DNA from: Sisyra terminalis
Lineage: Eukaryota > Arthropoda > Insecta > Neuroptera > Sisyridae
Assembly (NCBI GenBank): GCA_958496175.1
Contig: OY292278.1
Location: forward strand, 22,692,001-22,756,000
Reading direction: 5' to 3'
DNA: 64,000 nt
A program made the translations under genes and the position numbers. The notes beneath the pieces are model-generated. The model was given only the letters and a program-made list of their open reading frames with translations. It had not been told where the DNA came from and did not search any database. Of this stretch, positions 37,501 to 48,364 are shown one piece after another; the first letter of the stretch is position 1; every line of letters begins with the position of its first letter.

Positions 37501-40292
37501 ATTTCTATTAATAAAATTGGTACATTTATCTCCGGTTTCAAAACTTGCGAAGTCGAAATCGGAGTCTCAGTTATTAAATCAATCGGAAATTTCGACTTTT
37601 CGAAGTCGGCGTCAAAGCCCTACAACATCTCTAATTGATAAAAATCCCTTAACTAATTAATTATTATTTATATTGTATGACTCCATTTCCTTCTTCACAA
37701 CACGTTTCAACATCACATAGCTGTTATCGTCAGGAGGTATTTTATTGTCAATGGACCTAATGCACATGTTCTAAAAATAATTTAAAATGTTTTAAAAATC
37801 TTCTAAGCTAATATCAAAATATAATGTAGTTGTTAATTTTTAACTTGACTTGATAAAATCTAAGAAATATGCATTGATAATTGCAAAAAATCGTTAAATT
37901 CAAAATACCTAAAACGAGGTCTTATTGGCCCAATATTAAAATAACGTCACAGTACAGAAACCTCAAAATTCCTGGGACGAGAAGTAGAGAAATCATCTGC
38001 TTCAAATAGTTATAATAAATATTATAGGCTGTTATTTTTTCTGAGTATAGCCTTTCTATAATTTCATAGTAAATCCAAATTTGAGTCAAGTTGGTTAACT
38101 CATGGTTGTGAAAAAAATAGTTTCGGATTTATGTTTTTTTTTTTCGATTTATTCGCAAATAAAAAGATATAGGGTATAAAGCTGAAACTTGGAGCATGAA
38201 CGTATCTTTTTAGTACCAACATACTCCCCAAAAATGGTCCAAATAACTTTCTGGGGGCCGATTTTTATTGTTATCGTCTAATGGCTTTTTCTACCCTTTT
38301 TGCTTTAGTCAACATTTTTGAACTATCGGAAAAATATTTACCATACTTTCCTCCAAATTTCAGATATAATTTGATTAATAGCGAAAATAAAGTTTTCCTT
38401 AAAAACTCATTAAAAGTCGATACATAATAACAGATGATTTTTAAAATAAATTAAAATAATTTTTCTCATTTTCCAGCCTAGAAATTTTTTTCTTTAAAAC
38501 TTTAAAATTTATTCACTGGATTTTTTTTCAAATTGCAATTATAGTTTGATCGTTTGAAAAAACAGTTTGCCTTACTTGTATTAAAAGACTCGGAATTGAA
38601 ATGATCATTGAAAAGCTTGATTTGCGATTTTTTACATACACTGAACACAATAAACCTCTTTTTCATAAAAAAAAATAAGAATAGTTTTTGGGGTAGAAAA
38701 ATGTTTTTCGTGGAGGAAAATGTGAAAAATGGAGTAGATTATTGTTGTTTTTGTGACAACGTCTCAATGATCTGTTTATATCTCGGTTTTTATATATGGA
38801 CCGTGACGTCACAGAAGACCCATAGGCGCACTCATCGTTTTCGAACTCTAATTTGCTCATTAAAACTAAAACTTTATTTTCTGCGAAAATATAAATTTTT
38901 CAGAACTAAAATTTGGTTTTCCTCACTTAAATAATGTTCATTATCGATTGAAAGCATGAAAATTAAGTGCATATAGTCTATTGTTGTCTATTTTAAACAA
39001 AAGTTATTGGTTGGATCAAGTTTGTGGGTTTCATATATTTTCTATGCATATATAGAAACTACGCATTTTTTGTTAGGAAATCTTTTCTTTTAGAAAAACC
39101 CAGCGTCCACCACTGATATAGCCTATAATCCTTATAAAGATAAACCCGGTTTGGGTTTCATAGTTTATTAATTAGGTGGTTTTATTTATGAAATTTATTT
39201 AGTTTATGTATAATACCTTAGGTTATTTTTTTAATTTATGTATTTTAGTTGCGATTTTTTAATATTAAATTTATATGGCTTATGTTTTAGGTTTTGGTGG
39301 GTCATACAGATGCTGTTACTTGTGTCGCAGTTTCAGCATTAAACAAAACTCTGATTGTTAGTGGTTCATGTGATTCTAATTGTATTGTTTGGGATGTACA
39401 AACCGGAAGTGATGTACACACATTAGCTGGTCACTTAGCACCGATCACTTGCATTCAGTGTAGTCCTGATGGAAGTGTAGCCGTTAGTGGTATGACTTTC
39501 GATTAACTTTGTAAAGTTTGCAGCTTTTACAGTTATTATCGTTGCAGGAAGCGAAGATAAGTCAATCATTGTTTGGGACACGAAACGCGGATTACAGCTC
39601 ACATCACTACAGCTTTGTATTCCAGTTGTTAATCTTCAAATCACGTGCGACTGCTCCCGAATCGCTGTTTGTTTAAAAGATACTCGTTATGTTCCGATAA
39701 TTTGTCTACACAATACCCCAGCGAAATATGTTAAGCTACCGACGTACTGTGCACCAGCTAAAGACGTAGAAGCTCGTCCTTTGCCGAAACGGCAAATTCG
39801 GCGACTACTGAAAAAAGAAGTTTCCCTAGATACGTACACGTGGCAGAAGAAGTATGGACACCTGACGTCTAATATTATGATCGCAGCCGTAGATGAGCGT
39901 CTTAAACGACGGTTTTCTGTCTCCGCTAGTATGGAGGAAATATCGAAAATTCCACAGAATAAAAATCTCGCGTCTCAACAACAGGGACAAGGGTCATTGG
40001 CTCAGTCGCAACATTTTGATCAGCTGGAAGCATTGTGGAACAAAAGATCTCCACCAAGACGCCGAGTTACACAAGTATTTTAATGAATTTTTTTCCAAAT
40101 CCAATAAATATATTAAATTTTAATTTTCAGTCACTATCGAAACAATCATCCTTGGTGGAATCCCGCTTTTCATCGGATGAAGAAGAAGACCAACTTGATC
40201 AATTAACAGGTGAAACATAAACCGCATTTTTTATACATTTCTTGACCTTTATCAAAAATGTTATTTTTATTGTAGATTTACCCGGCGAATAA
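25505..40292 (+). CDS. NWD1: NWD1-like NACHT and WD-repeat protein, 19 exons
   Basis: Exons: 25505-25610, 25889-25968, 26474-26596, 29823-30025, 30100-30242, 30313-30490, 33007-34052, 34103-34303, 34357-34974, 35030-35265, 35790-36068, 36126-36300, 36359-36514, 36572-36762, 36820-37176, 39291-39489, 39548-40074, 40131-40209, 40276-40292. All junctions are GT-AG with matching phase; the sum is 4,914 nt, i.e. 1,637 residues plus TAA, close to vertebrate NWD1/NWD2. The N-terminal region (about 1-280) resembles the NWD1 N-terminus. NACHT: Walker A GPSGSGKT at 386-393 and an acidic Walker B (LVDD, Asp 488-489), then a winged-helix part ([12 protein letters not shown]). WD40 repeats run from about 900 to 1490 ([35 protein letters not shown]), followed by a basic then acidic tail. 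The family consists of cytosolic STAND ATPases thought to act as signalling scaffolds; the role in insects is not known to me. The start is the first in-frame ATG after a TAG at 25436. Confidence 0.93.
27341..28413. mobile_element. Foldback element with ~319-bp inverted arms
   Basis: The arms 27341-27659 and 28095-28413 are inverted copies with few differences, including GCGATCGCCCCCTGAAT and the TAACATGGGATTATTTGAC block. The terminus is CATTAG(T/G)GTGTCCGTTATTT with TA on both sides. The 435-bp spacer has no ORF. Sits in intron 3 of the NWD1-like gene. Confidence 0.85.
28568..28850 (+). mobile_element. Short retroelement with hammerhead-like motif, copy 2 (5' truncated)
   Basis: Closely matches 19790-20075 of copy 1, from ATCACTTTCCAATAGG to the AT-rich end. 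The left inverted arm is missing, consistent with 5' truncation. The hammerhead-like motif is at 28689-28729. Lies in intron 3 of the NWD1-like gene. Confidence 0.75.
28890..29113. mobile_element. hAT-like MITE with CAGTGGCGTAGCGTG ends
   Basis: CAGTAGCATAGCGTG at 28890 is inverted relative to CACGCTACGCCACTG ending at 29113. The flanking octamers TAAATTAT and GAAATTGT differ at two positions, a plausible decayed target duplication. Non-coding; in NWD1 intron 3. Confidence 0.65.
30765..30912. repeat. Dispersed repeat pair, member 2
   Basis: Same orientation as 24440-24612; shares TAATTTGTGAAAGTACTAAA with ATATACAAATTG. In NWD1 intron 6. Confidence 0.55.
30945..31012. repeat. Terminal fragment of hAT MITE family C
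   Basis: Ends in ATCATTTGGGTTGGCCACCC plus CTG and carries the preceding block (CTTATGATGTATTTCCAAAG), matching one end of 61948-62199 in reverse orientation. In intron 6 of the NWD1-like gene. Confidence 0.65.
31290..31590. repeat. Degenerate short-period repeat (ACTCAATTATTTACTTAA-like)
   Basis: Variants of ACTCAATCACTTAAC, CATTTACTCGATTAAGC and AATTCACTC recur at roughly 15-25 bp spacing with strand-biased composition. Too diverged for an exact unit. In NWD1 intron 6. Confidence 0.4.
37749..38983 (-). mobile_element. Dispersed TIR element family B, copy 3, in an NWD1 intron
   Basis: Reverse orientation relative to copies 1 and 2. Terminal CAATGGACCTAATGCAC at 37749 is inverted relative to GTGCATATAGTCTATTG ending at 38983. 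Shared blocks include GTGACGTCACAG near 38815 and AACGTCACAGTACAG near 37940. It occupies most of the 2.1 kb intron between exons 15 and 16. A 108-codon open frame inside it is a chance frame, not conserved in the other copies. Confidence 0.6.
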
Positions 40293-40692
40293 ACGCAACA
40301 GTAACCTACCAGTAAAGCACCTATCCCCCGTAAATGTCAGACTTATCACTTCAAATCATCCCCAAAAAATCAATCACTAAACCTAATTAACTAATTTTAA
40401 TCAAAATTCCCATTGCGTTAACACAATCATTCGACCAAACTGCGGTCGGATTTTTCTATGGATGAGGGCACAAGTGTAATGTTGTGAAAGAGCTGGTCTC
40501 ATTTTCTTTTCCAATCCAGCCTTGATTGAAAACAAAATCACCCTTCATATTATTTCCATTTGGTAACTGAACTGTGATGGCTTATTAAAAAGAATAGAGA
40601 TTTATAAAATTTAATCCCCACCTTTCTACATCCAGATTCCTTCATCCTTGATTCGATTTTTTCCCCTCTTCCTATATATCTACTATATATTA

Positions 40693-40698
40693 AATAAA
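40693..40698 (+). terminator. Candidate polyadenylation signal for the NWD1-like gene
   Basis: An AATAAA hexamer sits about 400 nt after the stop codon at 40290-40292. AT-rich sequence makes chance matches likely, and another AATAAA overlaps the stop codon itself at 40288, so the true cleavage site is uncertain. Confidence 0.35.
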
Positions 40699-40699
40699 A

Positions 40700-42954
40700 T
40701 ATAAAATCAACGTTTTTAGATAAAATAATTATGATTAGGTGATATTAAGATTAAATATTATTTCCTCAACAATTCATTATTCTTCTTGATACTTATGATC
40801 AATCGAAATGAACTTCATAATTATGCTACTATTCATGGTATCATAACTATGAACTCAAACATGATACTAAAATTCTTTTTTAAAATAACTTACTGTAAGT
40901 CGAATTAGATTCTGGAACAATTAATTTAATGAACGTTGTGAGTGCCAAATTGAACATTTCCATTTTTTCTTAAGTTTCAAAGTTAATCCTAGAACTCTCT
41001 ATAGATTCCAAAGGATTTTTGGATTCGATGTAATGTTTTACTGAAAAAAGGAAAACATGATATAAATTAATAATCAAACCAAATCAAATGTAGTAGTATC
41101 TTCTTCGTGTAGTATATCACTAAATGTCTAAAAATACCAAATTTTTCAGTAGATAATTCTCTGTAAATTTGGACAAATCACGAAAAGACAATGAAAACTG
41201 TTGTAGAATAGATTGTAAGTAGATCTACTATATGTGTGCAAAAAATTGCAACTTTTCTTACATTTTTTTGATTCGTTTTATAAAAAGAAAATTATTTTTA
41301 TTTCTAAGATTATTGTATAATTAAAGATTTATACTACTTTAATGGGGAAAGTTGTTTGGGCACAAAACTAAAATTGAACACTTATTAGTTTATTAGTGCC
41401 TAATCGACATCTTAATCAAGCCCCACATATCATTTTTAATACAAATACGAGATAAAATGTAAAAATTAATTTAGATTAATAATATAATTTCATTCAGTTC
41501 TAGCGATATGTTGGAGGGACCGAAATTTTTTATCTCTTAAGAAATATCATAGCCAATAAACGGTTCAAACATTATTTAGTTAATATTGCTACAACCGAAT
41601 TAAATTATATTTATTACATACAAAACTAAAATTTTTGTGGCTAAAACTATAGCGCCGAAACTAGAGGCAAGCCAGGTAGGGGACTTACCAATAGTGATAC
41701 CTTTAGTGAGTGGTACTTTTGTCCTTAGCAATGGCCCTAAAGCTCGACAGGATTTAATAGTTATTATCTTATAAGCTACATACTACGAATCTTAATGCGC
41801 GCGCATATTTTAAAACCTTAAAACGCATGCGCAGCAAAGATATGACGTTCAACTTATGTATTTAACATGAAGATGGCTTTTCTGAAAAATTTAAAATATG
41901 AATTGTAGATTCCCAACCTTTAATGATCTAACACCTGTTTGATATATCATTACATTATTTTCTTAAAATGATAGGAACGATATCATCTTATACTCTTTTC
42001 CACACCTTTTTGTATATATAACTGGTACCACTTCCTTAAAAAGCTCTAGCGCTTAGCATAGGTCATACCGTTCTTATTATAAATCGTTGACAAACAAATT
42101 TAAAACGATCTGTAGTCTGGAATAAGAAATTTAATAGTTTAACCAAATATTGATTTAAATACTCACTCTTAATTTAATGAGCGACTATATGAGCAATTAA
42201 GCAGCAGTGATTACAAGCAAATTCTTATGTACCATATACGAAGCAAAAAATATTTTTTTAGTTCAATGCAAATACTTTAAGTACTTTAAATACTTTAACT
42301 CCAAATATTATTACTCCAAATATTAACAACCTTACATTGCATTCTCGAATCTGAGTCTGGGATTCGGTCAAAAAATCACCTTCGGCTGAAAAATCATCTG
42401 AAGATTTGGTTTAAGTCTATGGTATTAGTCAATTTTAGCCAAATTAGCTATATTTAACCATATTAACCAAAAACAGCCGAAAAGTATGTGAAAGCTATAT
42501 GTCGTTACCTGCATAAAGAGCGGATAGTAGGGAATTGTGGCTATCACTACCTACTATTGAATCGATTTTTCATTTTGAGTAATAATTTAAAGAGATTTTG
42601 ATCTTTGAACTTCTTAATAATCTACCAGCATTAAAATTTTTGCTTCAAAGATAGTGGCTTTTTGTAGCCATGAATTTTTAATATTTTTACCAGTATGTAC
42701 CTGTTTTTTCCAATCGCTTCGGATACATTTGCTAAGGATCTCTAAAATTGAAAACCTTTCGGTTTAGCCCAAGTTAAAATTAAGACCAAAATTACAAACT
42801 TCAAGGGTAATCCTAATTAAAACAAAATCAATTTAAAATTTTAGTCAGTCTTGTGAAAAGATAGTTGAGAAAGTAGACAGAGGAGGATTGAAGCCGTTTA
42901 GTACACAATTCGATTAAAAACTTGATTGAATATTGAAAATTAAATTAACACCTT
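40700..42954. other. Intergenic, no gene seen
   Basis: Between the NWD1-like gene and the glycosyltransferase. AT-rich, with short TACTTTAA and CCAAATATTA reiterations near 42270-42330. Confidence 0.55.
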
Positions 42955-43121
42955 GCTTACTGGTGGTCGAGTGGTCAAGATGACTGCTCCAAAACTGATT
43001 GAGTTGAATTTCGTATCGAACAAGCTATCAATATTTCTTGATTTACGGATTTTTATTAGCTCTAGATAGCTAAAAACTTTGGGAGTTAAAAAATGACGGT
43101 AAATATCAATTAAAAAAAGGA
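42955..43121 (+). repeat. tRNA-derived SINE copy
   Basis: GTGGTCGAGTGGTCAAGATG head, degraded box B (GAGTTGAATTTCG) and a typical body ending in an A-run. Confidence 0.8.
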
Positions 43122-43938
43122 GAAAATTAACACCTTGAATGAAACAAAATGCATAATAGTTTATTTCAGAGCCCATTTTTAATAATTTCTTTATATTTTT
43201 TTGTTTTATGGAGTTAATCGTTTTGTGCATTGAACGGCTCATTTCTTTATGTAAGTTCACATAATGATAGTCAAAGGATTTAGAAGGAAAACTAGAATAA
43301 TTTAACGGAAATTCTTTAGCCTATTGTGAAATCTACCAGACAATCTAAGAATTAGTTTTGCCCCTAGTTTAAGAAGTAATTAACTGGCTGGTTACAACCT
43401 TTTATTAAGTTACGCTAATATAATTTAATGCAATCAAAAAAGCAGCTACTTAACAATCGCAGATATATCTTATTGTATTTATTTGCTTCATCCCCCTGGC
43501 TAAAAATCCTGGTTACGTCCATGAATGCTCAAATCTCGTATTTGTTATTAAAAATTTACTTTTTTTTGGTCAACAAAATTTTAATCATTTTTATTATTTT
43601 TATATGAAAAATATCACATTCGATTATCATTTACCATTGAAATTGCACACTTTATGGATATAAAATAATTTATTGTAAAATTTTTATTTTTATCTCTCTC
43701 TCTTTCTAAAATTAATATTATAAAAAAAATCTTTTAATGAATGTTATTATATTAAATATTGTTACCTTTATATAAATACTAAAGAAACTATTATTGTCAT
43801 TATGAATAAATAAAATAATAAATAATATATTCCTAAAATGCACATAAATCAAACAATCATAATGGATCTCTATAGCATGCAAATTAAAAAATAAATGCAA
43901 CAATGTTTTTGAATGGATTTAAAAGAAATAAATATTGA

Positions 43939-43944
43939 TTTATT
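43939..43944 (-). terminator. Polyadenylation signal of the glycosyltransferase gene
   Basis: AATAAA on the minus strand lies 23 nt after the stop codon at 43967, implying a very short 3' UTR. Position and sequence fit; no transcript evidence is available. Confidence 0.5.
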
Positions 43945-43966
43945 GACTGTTATAAGTGTCGTTATT

Positions 43967-44869
43967 TTATGACAATATACTTCTTGCAATTTGACCAAAA
44001 GGGGATTTGAGATTTTCGATTATTGTTTCATTTAAAAATGCTGGCGCCCCCTCGTGGCGACTTAACAAATGAAGTGAGTAGTAGGATTTCCATTCAGTCC
44101 ATGTGAAATTTTCTGGATATAATTGCTGAATTAGATTGTGAACTCCAAATAGTAATGGAACTCGATGTACTAGAAATGGGAATTGTTTTAAAATGTTTTC
44201 AGTCGGTAGTTGTCCAGCGTTGTAGTACCATCCAGTAGGATAGTATCGTTGATAGCTATTGAGCCACATTCGTAAAAATCTCGCATGTTTATTAGCGATT
44301 AAAATTTGTGAACCGATATATTCGTGGAGTGGCCAACCAAGGGCCATTTCAAAGTGGCGAAAGCGATCCAGGGATTTCAACACTAGCATGTCGGTATCCA
44401 AATAAATTCCGCCCCACGTTCTTAATACCAAAATTCTGGCCACATCGGAAGCGTGGTATATTGAACTTAGCATTCTTCCGTATACGTGAGTGGGTCTTGC
44501 CAAAAACTTGATTTGGACTTTTCGTCGCTCTGCCTCCGAAAAGGTGTACCAATACGAAGTGGCATTGTCCGCATCTGGAAAGCTGTCTCGATTCGAATGG
44601 ATGAAAACCGAAACCGGCTTGTGATTCTTCAACACCGACTTTATGCTCAAATAAGTTACAAAATCAATTATTGTCCGGTCAAATATCACATAATGCACGA
44701 TATTAGGAACTAGCGGCACCGCAGCACCCGAAACATTATCGAAAGTATTCTCATCAAAATAAACACTATCAACATTGTTGCTATTATGTCTTCGTATCAT
44801 AAAAACCAGCCACAATAAAACCACACTACCGAACAGAAAAATATACAATTTCTTTCTACTCTTCTTCAT
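43967..44869 (-). CDS. GT32-type glycosyltransferase, type II membrane protein
   Basis: A single uninterrupted frame encodes 300 residues. Residues 1-7 are basic and 8-24 form one hydrophobic segment, giving the type II topology of a Golgi enzyme with a lumenal catalytic domain. The region from about 54 to 175 matches the DXD sugar-binding family (Gly_transf_sug, GT32): IVHYVIFD at 57-64, then GRMLSSIYHASDVARILVLR, TWGGIYLDTD with the metal-binding DTD at 158-160, and MLVLKSL. N-glycosylation sequons occur at Asn45 and Asn102 and in NFT and NET near the C-terminus, as expected for a lumenal chain. Members transfer a hexose or hexosamine from a nucleotide sugar; donor and acceptor cannot be told here. 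The start ATG has an AACAATGA context. The single-exon structure contrasts with both neighbours; a retrocopy origin is possible but not shown. Confidence 0.87.
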   Translation of the reverse strand: MKKSRKKLYIFLFGSVVLLWLVFMIRRHNSNNVDSVYFDENTFDNVSGAAVPLVPNIVHYVIFDRTIIDFVTYLSIKSVLKNHKPVSVFIHSNRDSFPDADNATSYWYTFSEAERRKVQIKFLARPTHVYGRMLSSIYHASDVARILVLRTWGGIYLDTDMLVLKSLDRFRHFEMALGWPLHEYIGSQILIANKHARFLRMWLNSYQRYYPTGWYYNAGQLPTENILKQFPFLVHRVPLLFGVHNLIQQLYPENFTWTEWKSYYSLHLLSRHEGAPAFLNETIIENLKSPFGQIARSILS

Positions 44870-46261
44870 TGTTCTTCCTAATCACTTAACAATTATTTCA
44901 AACATGTTTTTCCCGTCTCTTTTATTAAAACACGGAAATTAATAAACCAACCAGTTGGCGGAGGCATCACATCCAGTTCTGAAGTGGCACTATGAATGAG
45001 GCCCCCACCGGGCCGACATGTTAATATAAGGCCCCTCACCATCACCTCCGCTACAATAACTACCATCTGCTTTCCACTAAATTTAAGTACCTCAATATCC
45101 ATTACCTTCAATTATCCGATAAGAATGGGGAGTTCGTTCGAGGAGAACAACAAACCAGTTGACCCAAAACTTTCTAATTACAACAATAAAATTGAAGCAA
45201 TTAATTGTACACGATACGTATTGTCGTTTATTACGAATAAAAGTAAGAGTGGAGCATACTAAAGTCTAATTGAAAATTGTGGTCAGCATAAATTATTAGT
45301 ATAAAAAGCAGTGATTATGTTTACTTTGATGAAGGGTGACTCAATAATTAGCTTGAATTCCAAATATTTGTTTTGGTAAAAAGTAAACAAAGTAGATGGA
45401 ATTTTAAATATTTAAAACATGCATTTTATATAAAGAATAAAAGATAAAGTTAATATTTTGGGGAGTATTTTTTTTATTATTTATAGGCATTCTTAACAAC
45501 AAAGGTCATTAATAACTCTAAAATATAATATTATACAACAATAAATAGTGGTCTATTACATTAATATGATACAATAATATTCAGGAGGTATGGTTTGATA
45601 GTAGGTAGGTATTATGAATTGTCTATATGATGGGCAATATTAGATAATACTCTGGTTTATACAAAATATTGGAATTTGGGGCTATTGCCCAAAGCAAAAA
45701 TCAATAAAAAAATATCGTCGCTATATTTATTTCTCTGGAAGAAAATAGGCTTAAGAAAATATACTTAAGCATATATTTTTAAATAGGAAAAAAAATCTGC
45801 TTAAGTAAATTTTCTCATAAAGAAATAAATATAACAATGCTATTTTTTATTGATTTTTTTGAATGAATTGAAAAAAATAACATAAAGAAAGTTTAATTGG
45901 AAATATCCGCTATTTTTATAATTGGAACTACGACAATCAAGTAGTGAATTAGATAGATCTAGGGATACGGTAGTGGTACGATCAAGACGAACTATATTAA
46001 AGCAAGGCATATATCCCGTTTCTCGAAGTATTTTATTCTACTTAGCCTATCTAGCCTTTAGACCTACTTAGCCATAATACGAGGAACTCAAATTTTCAGG
46101 ATAAAATAAAGTTACCACGCGTATTAATTATTCCATGTTTCAATTATCTAACTTTTACACATTAGATTTTATTTACATCTGAAATACATCGATTTTGCCA
46201 ATCACATACTTGTGAAAAACTCCAGGGGGAAAAACTACAGGTACTTCTCGAAGTCTGAGTC
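44870..46261. other. Upstream region of the glycosyltransferase gene
   Basis: The first 250 bp (44930-45120) are less AT-rich (GGCCCCCACCGGGCC on plus) and probably hold the promoter or 5' UTR of the minus-strand gene. The remainder is AT-rich without features. Confidence 0.35.
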
Positions 46262-46873
46262 CATGGGTAGCAAACCCGCGGGCCTCAAGAACCCCCCTTG
46301 ATTATTTTTCCAGCCCGCGTGATTCATCATATTTTTACAAAAGATATATTTTATAATGGCTAAAGTGGAGAAAACTATTAATCAATATATTAAAAAAATA
46401 ACAATGTATTTATTTGCAGACCATAAAACGCATCGGACCATAAGACGAACCCCAAAATTTATCTATCAATTTTTAGAAAAAAATAAATTTTGAACTCTAA
46501 AACGCACTGACACAAAAAAATATTTTACTTCATTTATTGGTAGATACCTACGCTACTATAATCTATACTAATTAATTTTCATGGTTGCTATAATATACGG
46601 GAGTCCTCAATTCAATTTCATGGTTGTCAAAAATTAAGAGAATCCGCGATTTATTTAGAGAGATTTCCCTTTCAGACTATAAGATACATTTCGTTCCCCA
46701 AGACACACTCTGATTTTAGGTCAAATTTTCAGGGAAAAAGATACGTCTTATGACCCGAAAAAAACGGTAAATTAAATATGGAGAATTACATGTATATAAA
46801 TTTATATGTGGCCCTTAAAGTTATAATGCATTTATAAAGTGACCCGAATTATTATTTGGATTGACCACACATG
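46262..46873. mobile_element. hAT-type MITE family C, second copy, with a nested insertion
   Basis: Matches the reverse complement of 61948-62199: GGGTAGCAAACCCGCGGGCC at the left, TTTATAATGGCTAAAGTG inside, and TTATATGTGGCCCTTAAAGT to the right. A foreign block of about 350 bp (roughly 46416-46771) interrupts it. Confidence 0.75.
46416..46771. repeat. Insertion nested in the hAT MITE
   Basis: Begins near ACCATAAAACGCATCGGACC and ends with ACGTCTTATGACCCGAAAA plus ACGG; the CATAAGACG / CGTCTTATG blocks near both ends are inverted. No ORF. Class not assigned. Confidence 0.5.
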
Positions 46874-48364
46874 TTCTGGAAAGCTGAAATTTGGCAGGTA
46901 AGCTAAGATTTGCAAACAAACAACAAAAATAAGAAATAGAAAACTTTTACTCTTTTGCCCCCAAAAAGGAGGATAAGGGTCAGTAAATCAAAACGAGTTA
47001 TATTCCCAAGTTGTATGAAGCTGAATTTTAGTTAAAAGACTAGGTTTTTTAAATAAACAGCCAAAAATTAAGTAATCTGTAATTTTTACTCTTCAACTCT
47101 ATAAAAATCAAATTCAAAATTCCAGTTCAATGATTACAATTTCAATTATCCAACAATATAATTTAGAAAACAATAATCAGATTTAAATTTGCTTTTCCTA
47201 ATTTTCTGTGCTAATATTACCTACTCATTATTAGATACTCGTAATTTGTTTATTTTTTTACTGTATTAATTTCGACTTTTCCCCTGGATTTTAAAAGAGT
47301 TCTTTTGCTCTTTTTTTACTCAGTTCCATTATTAAACTGTTAATTGATATTACATGTATAAAAAAATTATATTTACGTAGCTGACGAACAGGAATTACTT
47401 ATAGTTCGAAAAAATAAATAGAACTAAAACATATTTCAAAAAGAAATATAATCACACCAAAACCATTTCTTGTAAAAATATCTAATCTTATAACGCTTTC
47501 ATTGATAAGAAGTCATCAAATTGCTGGAAGAGCAAAATCTAGAAGCCCGAACTCTACAAAACTTGATCAAAAAGTTTAGCTTAGTTTGCTTGGCATTTCC
47601 TAGAGGAAGTGCATGACTCAATATTCAAAATTTGTCAAGAAGTTTTGTATCATATCTCCGTAGGAATATGTGCGACGATCCCTAAACAAGTGAAATAATA
47701 TATATTACAAATATTAATTTAAATTAAGATATCTGAACCTTTCTCATTCCGCGCCCCATACAAGGAAGGATTAGTATGTATGTACATTTTTTTGAATGGT
47801 GTTTAAATTTTTTATAGCAGTAGAGTGGGAAATAGTTGGTGGAATAAGAGTATAGAGCAAGAAGCTTCTGGTGCATAAGAAATTCAGCTCCAAAAAAAGC
47901 TTGGGCACCGTACAAAAAGATATTATATCCCATTATAAATATAATTTGTGAAATATGTTTTAACTATACTCTTTTATGTACATAATTATGGCGATTTTGT
48001 TAGAATTAATTGTAAAAAATGAATTTGTAGTATAAACCGTGTAAATTAATATTATATATAATACGATATATACTATACCTATACTGTAAACAGTTCAAAA
48101 TCAAGTAGGATTTTTTCGCTAAAATTCCAATGAGATTGCAAGTTATCAACATTTTAGAACAACTTTAATTTTATAATTTAATTGGAAAACATGCTTTACT
48201 AGGACTTTTTTTCTAAATTTCATATTATTTTTCTATTTTTTGTGACATTTCTGTATTTGGCCTACCTTTTAGTAGCTTTAGTGATTTATTTACAAAATTT
48301 TTTTGGAGTTCCCATTTTTTGATTAGTTTTGAATTTTAGATTTAAGTCTTATTCAAAATACAAC

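Noticed and set aside
38608..38934. 108-codon plus-strand frame
   Set aside because: Falls inside a non-coding TIR element and is not preserved in the other two copies.
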